Positions 23,932 through 33,438 are shown, counted from the stretch's first letter. The stretch: DNA of 46,397 nt from Flavobacterium sp. CF136 (GCF_000282055.1 NZ_AKJZ01000067.1:1-46397); one strand, 5' to 3'. Notes: generated by a model not told the origin, from the letters alone. Made by a program: numbers and translations.

Positions 23932-25248
23932 ATGAATGAAGCTAATGCAGCGATAGGAAAATATCGTTGGACAATATGTAGCTTAGTCTTTTTTGCGACT
24001 ACAGTAAATTATTTAGACCGAAATGTAATAAGTTACCTAAGGCCTTTTTTAGCGGAAGCTTTTCATTGGACACCTGAACAAGAAGTAATAGATTATTCTA
24101 ATATTGAATTAGCTTTTAAAATTGCATATGCATTAGGAATGCTTATAGCTGGTGGGGTTATTGATAAATTGGGAACGAAATTAGGGTATGCAATAGCGAC
24201 TGGTTTATGGAGTGTGGCAGCAGTTGGACATGCTTTTGCAACAGGCACGGGAGGATTTTTAATTGCCCGTGTATTTTTAGGAATTACAGAAGCAGGGAAT
24301 TTTCCGGCTGCAATAAAAGCGACAGCTGAATGGTTTCCTCAGAAAGAACGTGCTTTGGCAACAGGTATTTTTAACTCCGGAAGTAATATCGGGGCTATAA
24401 TTGTTCCTTTGTCGGTGCCATTTATTGCTGAAAATTATGGCTGGCAATGGGCATTTATTGCAACTGGAATTATTGGGTTTATATGGTTGTTTTTATGGTT
24501 TATCTTTTATGAAGTACCTCAAAAACAAAAGCGTTTATCTCAAGCTGAACTCGACTATATTAATGCCGATAAAGCAGAAGTAACAGAAATTGAAGATACT
24601 GAAAAAGTATCATGGTTAAAATTGCTTTCTTTTCGTCAAACCTGGGCTTTTGCAATAGGAAAATTATTAACAGATCCTGTTTGGTGGTTCTATTTATTCT
24701 GGTTGCCTGATTTCCTGATGAAACAATATAAGCTTTCTGCTACTGAAATTATTTGGCCATGTGCTTTGGTTTATGTTATTGGAAGTATTGGAAGTATTGG
24801 CGGAGGATGGTTACCATTAAAATTAATCAATAAAAACTGGCCAGCCTATAAAGCCCGTAAAACAAGTATGCTGATTTATGCATTTGCTGTTTTGCCGGTA
24901 TTGTTTTCTCAGTACTTAGGTGCTATAAATATATGGTGGGCAATTTTAGTTATTGGGTTTGCGGTTTCTGCACACCAAGCGTGGAGCGCTAATATCTTTA
25001 CAACTGTATCAGATATGTTTCCTAAAAAGGCAACCGCTTCTGTAACAGGAATCGGAGGGATGTTCGGAGCGTTTGGTGGAATTTTATTAACTTTACTGGT
25101 CCAAAAAAATATGTTTGTTTACTATACTAAAATTGGTAAAATAGAAACAGGATATTTTATTATGTTTTGTATCTGTGGAGCTGCTTATTTATTAGCCTGG
25201 CTGATTATGCATATTCTTGTTCCGAGAATGAAAAAAGTAGAATTGTAA
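23932..25248 (+). CDS. exuT: MFS hexuronate transporter (ExuT-like), short form
   Basis: A 438-residue MFS permease of standard length for ExuT. It shares the signatures FFATTVNYLDRNVIS, ITEAGNFPAAIKATAEWFPQKERA and QAWSANIFTTVSDMFP with the preceding gene, and the two plainly arose by duplication, but it lacks both loop insertions. By family and by the neighbouring kduI-kduD-uxaC-kdgK-kdgA operon it most probably imports galacturonate or glucuronate by proton symport. It lies 56 bp after the long transporter with no terminator between, so it is likely cotranscribed from the promoter at 22145. One of the pair may prefer saturated and the other unsaturated uronates; the sequence alone does not say which. 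Confidence 0.88.
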   Translation: MNEANAAIGKYRWTICSLVFFATTVNYLDRNVISYLRPFLAEAFHWTPEQEVIDYSNIELAFKIAYALGMLIAGGVIDKLGTKLGYAIATGLWSVAAVGHAFATGTGGFLIARVFLGITEAGNFPAAIKATAEWFPQKERALATGIFNSGSNIGAIIVPLSVPFIAENYGWQWAFIATGIIGFIWLFLWFIFYEVPQKQKRLSQAELDYINADKAEVTEIEDTEKVSWLKLLSFRQTWAFAIGKLLTDPVWWFYLFWLPDFLMKQYKLSATEIIWPCALVYVIGSIGSIGGGWLPLKLINKNWPAYKARKTSMLIYAFAVLPVLFSQYLGAINIWWAILVIGFAVSAHQAWSANIFTTVSDMFPKKATASVTGIGGMFGAFGGILLTLLVQKNMFVYYTKIGKIETGYFIMFCICGAAYLLAWLIMHILVPRMKKVEL

Positions 25249-25300
25249 AATTTACACAAATAAATTTTGATTAGAATTATGGTTTTTAAATATAAAAATC

Positions 25301-25322
25301 TAATTTTGTGCAATCGATTACA
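25301..25322 (+). promoter_or_regulatory. kduI promoter -7 element with LacI-type operator 2
   Basis: TAATTTTG (25301-25308) fits TAnnTTTG and is followed at once by the operator TGCAATCGATTACA (25309-25322), identical to operator 1. The -33 region is weak (no TTG at 19 nt). The kduI start codon is 14 bp beyond the operator, so the leader is very short. Confidence 0.78.
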
Positions 25323-25336
25323 TTAAAAATAAAATT

Positions 25337-26176
25337 ATGACAAAATATAGTTCCAGATACGCATCAAGCCCGGAAGCAGTAAAAAAATATGATACTCAGG
25401 AATTGAGAAATGAATTTCTGATTGATGATCTAATGCAGGAAGATGAAGTAGTATTGGTTTATTCTCATTATGACAGATACATTGCCGGTTCTGCAGTTCC
25501 GGTAAAAGGTGATTTAGTTTTAGAGACTATTGATCCACTTAAAGCACCTTATTTTTTAGAACGAAGAGAATTAGGAATTATCAATGTTGGAGGGGACGGT
25601 TCTGTTGTTGTTGAAGGAACCTCTTATGAATTAGGATTCAAAGACGCTTTATATATCGGAAGCGGTAATAAAGAAGTGATTTTTAAAAGTGCAGACCCTA
25701 AAAATCCTGCTAAATTTTATATAAACTCAGCTCCGGCACATACAAGTTATCCTACTGTAAAAGTAAGCTTGGCTGAAGCTAAAAAGTTAGAATTAGGTAC
25801 AATGGAAACGGCAAATCACCGTACCGTTAATCAAATGATTATTGGAAGTGTGGTAACAACTTGCCAATTACAAATGGGTATGACGGAATTAAGACCAGGA
25901 AGTGTTTGGAATACAATGCCGGCGCACGTACATGATCGTCGTATGGAAGTTTATTTCTACCTGGATATACCGGAAAATCAGGCAGTTTGTCATTTTATGG
26001 GACAACCGCAGGAAACAAGACATATCTGGATGAATAATCATCAGGCAGTTATTTCTCCACCATGGTCGATTCATTCTGGTTCAGGAACCAGTAATTATAC
26101 TTTTATCTGGGGAATGGCAGGTGAAAATTTGGATTATGGAGATATGGACGTTTGTAAAATCACTGAATTAAGATAA
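25337..26176 (+). CDS. kduI: 5-dehydro-4-deoxy-D-glucuronate isomerase
   Basis: A 279-residue cupin of the KduI family, of normal length. The zinc ligands are visible: His197 and His199 in MPAHVHDRRMEVYFY, Glu204, and His246 in PPWSIHSGSG. It isomerises 5-keto-4-deoxyuronate, the spontaneous ring-opened product of unsaturated galacturonate set free by GH105 enzymes, to 3-deoxy-D-glycero-2,5-hexodiulosonate. The protein is cytoplasmic. It is the first gene of a tight operon (kduD starts 4 bp after its stop) controlled by operator 2, which places unsaturated-uronate catabolism directly under the LacI regulator. Confidence is high from the motif set and from the adjoining kduD. Confidence 0.95.
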   Translation: MTKYSSRYASSPEAVKKYDTQELRNEFLIDDLMQEDEVVLVYSHYDRYIAGSAVPVKGDLVLETIDPLKAPYFLERRELGIINVGGDGSVVVEGTSYELGFKDALYIGSGNKEVIFKSADPKNPAKFYINSAPAHTSYPTVKVSLAEAKKLELGTMETANHRTVNQMIIGSVVTTCQLQMGMTELRPGSVWNTMPAHVHDRRMEVYFYLDIPENQAVCHFMGQPQETRHIWMNNHQAVISPPWSIHSGSGTSNYTFIWGMAGENLDYGDMDVCKITELR

Positions 26177-26180
26177 GAAT

Positions 26181-26969
26181 ATGACAAACTTATTTGATAT
26201 AAAAGGAAAAATTGCCTTAATCACAGGAAGTACTCACGGACTGGGAATGGCAATGGCTAAAGGATTAGGTCAGGCCGGAGCAACAATTGTTGTAAACGGA
26301 AATTCTTCACAGCAAAAAATTGATGATGCAGTAAAAGAACTTAAAAGTGAAGGTATTAATGCCGTTGGTTACAAATTTAATGTAACTGATGAACAAGAAG
26401 TTATTACAGCCGTTCAGAAAATTCAAAGCGAAGTCGGACCAATTGATATTTTGATTAATAATGCGGGAATCATCAAAAGAATTCCATTGATAGAAATGGA
26501 AGTTTCTGATTTCAAGGAAGTTATTGATATTGATTTAGTAAGCCCTTTTATTGTTTCCAAACATGTTGCAAAAGGAATGATTGAAAGAAGACAAGGAAAA
26601 ATAATTAATATTTGTTCCATGATGAGTGAATTAGGCAGAAGTACAGTAGGAGCATATGCTGCTGCAAAAGGCGGTTTGAAAATGCTGACTAAAAACATGG
26701 CTACGGAATGGGCAAAATATAATGTTCAGATAAACGGAATCGGTCCGGGTTATTTTGCAACTGAACAAACAAAACCTATCAGAGTTGACGGACATCCGTT
26801 TAACGATTTTATTATCAGCCGAACTCCGGCAGCAAAATGGGGAGATCCGGGTGATTTAGCAGGAGCCGCTATATTCTTATCTTCTAAAGCAAGTGATTTT
26901 GTCAATGGTCATATTTTATATGTTGATGGTGGAATCCTGGCAACAATCGGTAAACCATCAAACGAATAA
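26181..26969 (+). CDS. kduD: 2-deoxy-D-gluconate 3-dehydrogenase / diketodeoxyuronate reductase
   Basis: A 262-residue short-chain dehydrogenase. The cofactor loop TGSTHGLGMAMA, the NNAG motif (LINNAGIIKR) and the catalytic Ser146, Tyr159 and Lys163 (in GAYAAAKGG) are all present. With kduI directly upstream (4 bp) it is assigned as KduD, which reduces 3-deoxy-D-glycero-2,5-hexodiulosonate to 2-keto-3-deoxygluconate with NAD(P)H. The protein is cytoplasmic. Length and motif spacing agree with the family. A general gluconate 5-dehydrogenase would look similar, but the gene order makes KduD the much better reading. Confidence 0.93.
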   Translation: MTNLFDIKGKIALITGSTHGLGMAMAKGLGQAGATIVVNGNSSQQKIDDAVKELKSEGINAVGYKFNVTDEQEVITAVQKIQSEVGPIDILINNAGIIKRIPLIEMEVSDFKEVIDIDLVSPFIVSKHVAKGMIERRQGKIINICSMMSELGRSTVGAYAAAKGGLKMLTKNMATEWAKYNVQINGIGPGYFATEQTKPIRVDGHPFNDFIISRTPAAKWGDPGDLAGAAIFLSSKASDFVNGHILYVDGGILATIGKPSNE

Positions 26970-26993
26970 TTACGCAATTATATTAATAAAGAC

Positions 26994-28400
26994 ATGAGCT
27001 CGAATAAGACATTCATAAACGATAATTTTTTACTTGAAAATAAATTCGCTGAAGAATTATACCACAATTACTCTAAAAATCAACCTATAATTGATTATCA
27101 TAATCACTTAAATCCTCAGTTTATTACCGAAGATAAAATCTTTGATAATATTACTCAGGTTTGGATTAACGGAGATCACTACAAATGGCGTGCAATGCGT
27201 ACATTGGGTGTGAATGAGCAATTTATTACAGGAAATGGTTCCGATAAAGATAAATTCCTGAACTGGTCAAAAACAGTTCCGTATACAATGCGTAATCCTT
27301 TGTATCACTGGACACACTTAGAGTTAGCCCGTTATTTTGATATTTACGATTTGCTGAATGAAAAATCAGCAGAGAAAATATACCAGGAAGCTTCAGAAAA
27401 AATAAATTCTCAGGCTTACAGTACACGTAACTTACTTAAAAAAGTAAATGCAGAACTGGTTTGTACTACCGAAGATCCAATTGATACTTTGGAGTTTCAC
27501 CAAAAATTAAATAAAAACCCTTTTGAGACTAAAATGAGCACGGCTTTCAGACCTGATAAAGCCATTTTAATTTCAAATGATGGTTACAATGCTTATCTGG
27601 ACACATTGGGGGATGTGTCCGGACTAGCAATCAATACCTATTCTGATTTACGTGATGCATTAAGAAAAAGAATTGATTTTTTTAATGAAAATGGCTGTAA
27701 ATTAAGTGATCACGGATTGGATCAGATTTATTTTGAAAACTTTACCGAATCTGAGGTAAATACAATTTTCAAAAAGAAAAGAGAAAATCAAACGATAACT
27801 ACGGAAGAAGCTTTGAAATTCCAAAGTGCTATTTTGTTATTTTTATCTGAAACATATCATGAACTTGGATGGGTTCAGCAATTTCACTTAGGAGCTTTAC
27901 GTAATAATAATGCCCGTATGCATAGAATTTTAGGACCGGATACAGGTTGGGATTCTATCGGGGATTATCCACAGGCTCAAAAACTATCTTCTTTCTTAAA
28001 TGCATTAGACAGTAAAGATAAATTGACAAAAACGATTATTTACAACTTGAATCCTGCAGATAACGAAGTGATGGCTACCATGATTGGTAACTTTAATGAC
28101 GGAAGTGTGAGAGGAAAAGTTCAGTTTGGATCAGGATGGTGGTTTTTGGATCAAAAAGACGGAATGACAAAACAATTGAACGCGCTTTCAAATATGGGGT
28201 TGATTAGCTGTTTTGTTGGAATGTTGACAGATTCAAGAAGCTTCTTGTCTTTCCCAAGACACGAATATTTCAGACGTATTCTTTGTAATCTTTTAGGAGA
28301 TGAAATTCAAAGAGGCGAGCTTCCTGCTGATATGGAATGGATTGGAAAAATGGTTTCTGATATTTCATATAACAATGCAAAAGAATATTTTAAATTTTAA
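26994..28400 (+). CDS. uxaC: Glucuronate/galacturonate isomerase
   Basis: A 468-residue uronate isomerase of the amidohydrolase-like UxaC family, of normal length. The metal-site start is seen as IIDYHNHLNP with His36 and His38; further marks are ELARYFDIYDLL, LGALRNNNARMHRILGPDTGWDSIGD and QFGSGWWFLDQKDGM. It turns D-galacturonate into D-tagaturonate, and also D-glucuronate into D-fructuronate. Here only the galacturonate branch continues (uxaB and uxaA are present, uxuA/uxuB are not), so galacturonate is the main substrate. Third gene of the kduI operon, 24 bp after kduD. Confidence 0.95.
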   Translation: MSSNKTFINDNFLLENKFAEELYHNYSKNQPIIDYHNHLNPQFITEDKIFDNITQVWINGDHYKWRAMRTLGVNEQFITGNGSDKDKFLNWSKTVPYTMRNPLYHWTHLELARYFDIYDLLNEKSAEKIYQEASEKINSQAYSTRNLLKKVNAELVCTTEDPIDTLEFHQKLNKNPFETKMSTAFRPDKAILISNDGYNAYLDTLGDVSGLAINTYSDLRDALRKRIDFFNENGCKLSDHGLDQIYFENFTESEVNTIFKKKRENQTITTEEALKFQSAILLFLSETYHELGWVQQFHLGALRNNNARMHRILGPDTGWDSIGDYPQAQKLSSFLNALDSKDKLTKTIIYNLNPADNEVMATMIGNFNDGSVRGKVQFGSGWWFLDQKDGMTKQLNALSNMGLISCFVGMLTDSRSFLSFPRHEYFRRILCNLLGDEIQRGELPADMEWIGKMVSDISYNNAKEYFKF

Positions 28401-28413
28401 TTAAATATTGATA

Positions 28414-29436
28414 ATGAGTAAAGTAGTTGCATTCGGCGAAATAATGTTGCGTTTTTCAACGGAAAGACATTTGCGTTTCTCTCAGGCTAAAGCATTTACA
28501 GCGTCTTACGGTGGAGGTGAATTTAATGTTTGCGTTTCTTTGGCGAATTACGGTATTAATGCTGAGTTTGTTACCAGATTACCTGAGAACGAAATTGGTT
28601 ACTGTGCAGTGCAGGAGATGCGTAAAATGAATGTTGAGTCTAAAAGTATTGTTTACGGCGGTGAACGCTTAGGAACTTATTATTTAGAAACAGGAGCAGG
28701 GACCAGAGGAAGCAATGTTGTATATGATCGCGCACATAGCTCGATGGCAACTATTCAAAAAGGAGATATTGACTGGAAGAAAGTATTGGAGGGAGCTACC
28801 TGGTTTCACTTTAGCGGAATTTCAGCTGCTATTTCCCAGAGTGCTGCAGAAGCTTGTCTCGAAGCAGTTCAGATGGCACATGAATTAGGATTAACTATTT
28901 CATGCGATTTGAATTACAGATCAAAATTATGGCAATATGGTAAAACTCCGAGTGAGGTTATGCCAGAATTGTTAAAATATAGTCATGTTATTTTAGGAGA
29001 TATTGACACAGCATATTTTATGTTGGGAATTCCTAAAGTGAATCCTGATTACCAGAATGAAAAGTCATTGCCGGCTTTATATTCGAAGTTGTATGAGCTT
29101 TGTCCAAACTTAAAAACAGTAGCAACAACATTACGTTATTCAGTAAGTGCTTCGCATCAAAGAATTGGTGGTGTTTTGTTTGACGGAAAATCTGTTTTTA
29201 ATGCGGCTGTACAAGAAGTAACTCCTGTAATCGACAGAGTGGGTAGTGGAGATGCTTTTATGGGTGGATTAATTTACGGATTAGTTGAATATAAAGAAGA
29301 CAAACAAAAAGCATTAGATTTTGCAGTTGCTGCTTGTTGCTTAAAACACACAATTGCCGGAGATTATAATTTAGTTACATTAAAAGAAGTTGAAAATATG
29401 GCTGGAGGAAACTCTGCCGGATTAGTATCAAGATAA
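28414..29436 (+). CDS. kdgK: 2-keto-3-deoxygluconate kinase (PfkB family)
   Basis: A 340-residue ribokinase/PfkB kinase. I use the ATG at 28414; a TTG two codons earlier is in frame but unlikely. The N-terminal VVAFGEIMLRFS and YGGGEFNVCVSLANYG are the sugar-site motifs, and DRVGSGDAFMGGLIYGL is the ATP/anion-hole signature with the catalytic base Asp280. It phosphorylates 2-keto-3-deoxygluconate, the point where both uronate branches meet, to KDPG. The protein is cytoplasmic. It lies 13 bp after uxaC and 8 bp before the KDPG aldolase, giving the canonical kdgK-kdgA pair. Confidence 0.93.
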   Translation: MSKVVAFGEIMLRFSTERHLRFSQAKAFTASYGGGEFNVCVSLANYGINAEFVTRLPENEIGYCAVQEMRKMNVESKSIVYGGERLGTYYLETGAGTRGSNVVYDRAHSSMATIQKGDIDWKKVLEGATWFHFSGISAAISQSAAEACLEAVQMAHELGLTISCDLNYRSKLWQYGKTPSEVMPELLKYSHVILGDIDTAYFMLGIPKVNPDYQNEKSLPALYSKLYELCPNLKTVATTLRYSVSASHQRIGGVLFDGKSVFNAAVQEVTPVIDRVGSGDAFMGGLIYGLVEYKEDKQKALDFAVAACCLKHTIAGDYNLVTLKEVENMAGGNSAGLVSR

Positions 29437-29444
29437 ATAAAAGT

Positions 29445-30119
29445 ATGGCAAAATATTCAAGAATTGAAGTAGCACAGACAATGAAAGATAACGGGATGGT
29501 TCCGTTGTTTTTTCATTCAGATATTGAAATCAGTAAAAAAGTATTAAAAGCCTGTTACGATGGTGGATCCAGATTAATGGAGTTTACGAGTAGAGGTGAT
29601 TTTGCTTTTGAAGTTTTTGGAGCATTAAATAAATATGCCCTGGCTGAATTGCCGGGAATGATGTTGGGAGTTGGCTCAATAACTGATGCTGCTGCAGCTT
29701 CATTATACATGCAACTGGGTGCTAATTTTATTGTGACTCCGGTATTTAGAGAAGATATTGCAATTGCTTGTAACCGTAGAAAAGTTTTATGGTCACCAGG
29801 TTGTTCCTCTCTTACCGAAATTGCAAGAGCAGAAGAATTAGGCTGTGAAATTGTAAAATTATTTCCTGCGGATCTTTACGGACCAGAATTTATTAAAGCA
29901 ATAAAAGGACCGTGTCCCTGGACTACAATTATGCCAACAGGAGGAGTTTTCCCGACTGTAGAAAGTTTATCTTCATGGTTGAACGCAGGTGCTACATGTG
30001 TAGGTCTTGGTTCACAATTAATTTCGAAAGAATTATTGGATAACCAGGATTTTGAAGGTTTAAAAAATAAAATAAGTGATGTTTTAAACATTATAAAAGA
30101 TATTAGAAATAAAAAATAA
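29445..30119 (+). CDS. kdgA: 2-keto-3-deoxy-6-phosphogluconate aldolase
   Basis: A 224-residue class I KDPG/KHG aldolase. The Schiff-base Lys138 is in CEIVKLFPADLYGP; the catalytic Glu lies in RLMEFTSRGD; the phosphate-binding end is MPTGGV. It cleaves KDPG to pyruvate and glyceraldehyde 3-phosphate, the last step of the pathway. Last gene of the kduI-kduD-uxaC-kdgK-kdgA operon. An AT-rich 10-bp inverted repeat begins within its last codons and could end or weaken transcription before uxaB. Confidence 0.93.
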   Translation: MAKYSRIEVAQTMKDNGMVPLFFHSDIEISKKVLKACYDGGSRLMEFTSRGDFAFEVFGALNKYALAELPGMMLGVGSITDAAAASLYMQLGANFIVTPVFREDIAIACNRRKVLWSPGCSSLTEIARAEELGCEIVKLFPADLYGPEFIKAIKGPCPWTTIMPTGGVFPTVESLSSWLNAGATCVGLGSQLISKELLDNQDFEGLKNKISDVLNIIKDIRNKK

Positions 30120-30162
30120 GGAATAATCAGTTTTTAATTCCTTATTACAAGGCAGTTTTTTT
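30115..30162 (+). terminator. AT-rich hairpin between kdgA and uxaB
   Basis: AATAAGGAAT (30115-30124) pairs perfectly with ATTCCTTATT (30137-30146). A run of eight T follows only after 8 further bases (30155-30162), so it may be a weak terminator or an attenuator. The 207-bp gap to uxaB also contains TTG-N18-TAAATCTTG (30183-30212), a possible promoter; no good copy of the LacI operator was found there. Confidence 0.45.
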
Positions 30163-30326
30163 TAGAGTTTTAAAGATTGTAATTGAACATTACGCTTGAA
30201 AAATAAATCTTGTCACTCCTCACAGCAAGCTTTGTTTGATCTTTAACAGGTGTAATGTTTCTTTTACAATAATTTAAAAAGAATAAGGTATTAATAGTGG
30301 TTATTTATAACACTAAGAGAATTAAA

Positions 30327-31769
30327 ATGAAAAAATTAAACAGAGTAAATACAGGATTAGAGAAATTACAGCCAATTAAAGTAGTACAATTTGGTGAAGG
30401 TAATTTTTTAAGAGCTTTCGTTGATTACGCTTTTCACAAGCTAAATAAAGAATTAGATTTCAATGCTGGAATTGCAATTGTTCAACCATTGAAAGACGGT
30501 ATGGTAAACATGATTAATGATCAGGATGGTCTTTACACATTGTTTATGAATGGAATCAAAAAAGGTGAAAAAATACAAGATATTGAGCTAATTTCTAATA
30601 TTGTAAAAGGTATAAATCCATATACTCAATTTGTAGATTATTTAGCGTTAGCCAAAGAAGAAGAACTTCAATTTATTGTTTCAAATACCACAGAAGCCGG
30701 AATTGAATTTCTTGAAAGTGATACTCCGGATATGCAGCCACCAGCTTCATTTCCTGCAAAGCTGACTATTTTATTATATGAAAGATTCAAACATTTCAAT
30801 GGAGATGCTTCTAAAGGATTGACAATCATTCCTTGTGAATTGATTGATTATAACTCTGAGACTCTGAAAAAAATTATCCTGCAATATTGTGATTTATGGA
30901 AATTAGAAGATGGATTTAAAACTTGGGTTTCAGATGCTTGTTCTTATCACAGTACTTTGGTTGACAGAATTGTTCCCGGATATCCAAGAGCTGAAATTGA
31001 AGAATACAATAACAAATTAGACTATCAGGATAATTTAATTGTTGCTGCTGAACCATTTTTCCTTTGGGCTATTGAAGGTGGAGAAGATTTAAAACAAAAA
31101 CTGCCTTTCCATAAAACGGATTTGAATGTAAAAATTGTTGATGATATCCGTCCTTTTAAAATGATAAAAGTTCGTATTCTAAACGGTGCACACACAGCAA
31201 TGGTTCCTTTTTCACTTTTATATGGTAACAAATTAGTAATGGAAACAGTTAACGGAGATTTTACTGGAAAATTCGTAAACAATGTTATTGGTGAAATTAG
31301 CGAAACCCTTGATATGGACAAAAATGAAATCATTGCCTATTCTGAAGAGGTAATGGATCGTTTTAAAAATCCATTTATCAAGCACGCACTTGCTGATATT
31401 GCTTTAAATTCTATTTCAAAATTCAAAGTAAGAGTTTTACCAAGTTTATTAGGATATTATAATGCAAACAAAAAATTACCTGTTAATTTGACTTTTTCAT
31501 TAGCTTCTTTAATCCAATTTTACAAAGGAACCTGGAATAACGAAGCATTACCTGTAAAAGATTCTCCAGAGATAGTTGAAGCATTCAAAAATGCTTGGCA
31601 ATTAGGAACTTTAGATTCAGTTGTAAGTTCAATTTTAGCAAACAACGAATTCTGGGGTGAAGATTTAACAAAAATTCAAGGTTTATCAGAAGCTTTAGTA
31701 GTAGCTTTGGGGCAAATAGAAGAAAACGGTGTTGAAAAAGGTTATGCTAATTTCAGCAAACAATATTAA
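30327..31769 (+). CDS. uxaB: Tagaturonate reductase (altronate oxidoreductase)
   Basis: A 480-residue member of the mannitol dehydrogenase/UxaB family. I use the ATG at 30327; an in-frame GTG ten codons upstream adds a stretch without family similarity. The Rossmann entry is KVVQFGEGNFLRAFVDYAF, and the active-site region includes KMIKVRILNGAHTAMVPFS with the family Lys. It reduces D-tagaturonate to D-altronate with NADH. The altronate dehydratase gene follows after 30 bp, forming a uxaB-uxaA unit separate from the kdu operon. A decayed copy of the start of this gene lies at 34640, between the lacI paralogues. Confidence 0.94.
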   Translation: MKKLNRVNTGLEKLQPIKVVQFGEGNFLRAFVDYAFHKLNKELDFNAGIAIVQPLKDGMVNMINDQDGLYTLFMNGIKKGEKIQDIELISNIVKGINPYTQFVDYLALAKEEELQFIVSNTTEAGIEFLESDTPDMQPPASFPAKLTILLYERFKHFNGDASKGLTIIPCELIDYNSETLKKIILQYCDLWKLEDGFKTWVSDACSYHSTLVDRIVPGYPRAEIEEYNNKLDYQDNLIVAAEPFFLWAIEGGEDLKQKLPFHKTDLNVKIVDDIRPFKMIKVRILNGAHTAMVPFSLLYGNKLVMETVNGDFTGKFVNNVIGEISETLDMDKNEIIAYSEEVMDRFKNPFIKHALADIALNSISKFKVRVLPSLLGYYNANKKLPVNLTFSLASLIQFYKGTWNNEALPVKDSPEIVEAFKNAWQLGTLDSVVSSILANNEFWGEDLTKIQGLSEALVVALGQIEENGVEKGYANFSKQY

Positions 31770-31799
31770 TTAGAATAGGTATTTTCTAAAATTATTATC

Positions 31800-33416
31800 A
31801 TGCAAAAAAAATTAATAAAAGTAAACCCTTCAGACAATGTAGCTGTAGCATTAGTTAATCTTGCTGCAGGTGAAGTTATTAACTTTGAAGGGGAAGAAAT
31901 CACTATCGAGTCTGATGTGAAAATGAAGCATAAAATTGCAATGTATCCTTTTGAATTAGGAGAACGTATTATTATGTATGGAGTTTTGGTAGGAAAAGCA
32001 AGTGCTCCGATTGCAAAAGGAGGATTACTTTCTACCGAAAATGTAAAACATGAAAGTGCAAAAGTAACTGCTAAAACCGAATCTATAGGTTGGACAGTTC
32101 CTAATGTTGATAAATGGAAAGACAGAACTTTTATGGGGTACCATAGAACAGACGGACAAGTAGGAACTGAAAATGTTTGGTTGTTCTTCCCATTGGTATT
32201 TTGTGAAAACAGAAACATTGAAATCTTAAAAGGTATTTTTGAAAAAGAATTATCTAAACCTAAAGAAAACGATTACCAATTGTTACTTCGTTCTTTAGTG
32301 AATACTGAAAAAGGCGCTGCCGATGTAGTTGCAAAATCTAATGAAGTTGATTTATTCGAAAATATTGAGGTAAAATTCATCACACATCAAGGTGGTTGTG
32401 GCGGAATTCGTCAGGATTCACACAGTTTGGCTAAACTTTTGGCTGGATATGTAAACAATCCAAACGTTGCCGGAGCTACTGTATTGAGTTTGGGTTGTCA
32501 AAACTTGCAAATCTCTATTTTTCAGGATGCTATGAAGGCAATAAATCCAAATAGCGACAAACCTGTTTTGATTTACGATCAACAACAAATCGGGACTATT
32601 GAGGATATGTTAAATACTGTGGTAAAAGATTCTTTTGCTGCTATCAAAGAAGCTAATAAAATTGAAAGAAAACCTGCTCCATTATCTAAACTAAAAATTG
32701 GTTTGGAATGTGGTGGTTCTGATGGGTTCTCCGGAATTTCTGCTAACCCGACATTAGGAGTGTTATCGGACCAATTGGTTGCTTTAGGAGGAACTACAAT
32801 TCTTTCTGAGTTCCCGGAATTATGTGGTGTAGAACAGGAGTTGGTAAACCGTTGTGTGGATGATAAAGACGGAAAACGCTTCTTGGAATTAATGCAATGG
32901 TACGAAAAAACAGTTGTGGATGCAGGTTCAGGATTTGATATGAATCCGTCTCCCGGAAACATTAAAGATGGTTTGATCACAGATGCTATGAAATCAGCCG
33001 GAGCAGCCAAAAAAGGAGGAACTTCACCAATTGTAGGTGTTTTCGATTATGGAGAATATATTAATGAGCCAGGTTTTACATTGTTATGTACTCCTGGAAA
33101 TGACGTAGAATGTACAACAGCAATGGTAGGTTCGGGAGCGAATATGGTATTGTTTACAACAGGTTTAGGAACTCCGACAGGAAATCCAATTGCACCAGTT
33201 GTAAAAGTGTCTTCTAATACTCAATTAGCACAAAAAATGTCTGATATTATCGATATTGATACTGGTGGAATTATCACTGGTGAGAAATCAATTAATGAAA
33301 TGGCAGACGAAATGCTTGAATTTATTATAGATGTTGCGAGCGGTACTATTAAAACTAAAGCTGCAATTTTAAATCAAAACGATTTTATTCCTTGGAAAAG
33401 AGGCGTTTCGCTTTAA
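31800..33416 (+). CDS. uxaA: Altronate dehydratase
   Basis: A 538-residue UxaA/GarD-family dehydratase with both usual parts: an N-terminal SAF-like domain (about 1-95, VALVNLAAGEVI) and the C-terminal catalytic region with THQGGCGGIRQD, LGCQNLQIS, GLECGGSDGFSG and LCTPGNDVECTTAMV. Cysteines in these motifs are typical metal or active-site residues of the family. It dehydrates D-altronate to 2-keto-3-deoxygluconate and so delivers the galacturonate branch to KdgK. Cotranscribed with uxaB; it converges on lacI-A with a 22-bp gap that has only a weak hairpin (ACCT...AGGT). The last codons of a former second copy survive at about 34795-34837. Confidence 0.95.
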   Translation: MQKKLIKVNPSDNVAVALVNLAAGEVINFEGEEITIESDVKMKHKIAMYPFELGERIIMYGVLVGKASAPIAKGGLLSTENVKHESAKVTAKTESIGWTVPNVDKWKDRTFMGYHRTDGQVGTENVWLFFPLVFCENRNIEILKGIFEKELSKPKENDYQLLLRSLVNTEKGAADVVAKSNEVDLFENIEVKFITHQGGCGGIRQDSHSLAKLLAGYVNNPNVAGATVLSLGCQNLQISIFQDAMKAINPNSDKPVLIYDQQQIGTIEDMLNTVVKDSFAAIKEANKIERKPAPLSKLKIGLECGGSDGFSGISANPTLGVLSDQLVALGGTTILSEFPELCGVEQELVNRCVDDKDGKRFLELMQWYEKTVVDAGSGFDMNPSPGNIKDGLITDAMKSAGAAKKGGTSPIVGVFDYGEYINEPGFTLLCTPGNDVECTTAMVGSGANMVLFTTGLGTPTGNPIAPVVKVSSNTQLAQKMSDIIDIDTGGIITGEKSINEMADEMLEFIIDVASGTIKTKAAILNQNDFIPWKRGVSL

Positions 33417-33438
33417 AAATAAATAAATAAAAAACCTA

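Noticed and set aside
28408..28413. TTG start for kdgK two codons before the ATG
   Set aside because: The ATG at 28414 gives the usual family start and the extra two residues have no support.
32579..33010. Open frame of 143 codons opposite uxaA
   Set aside because: Long antisense frames here follow from the codon bias of uxaA; its composition is not protein-like. The same applies to the frames opposite GH105 (40500-41024) and PL10 (43461-43925).
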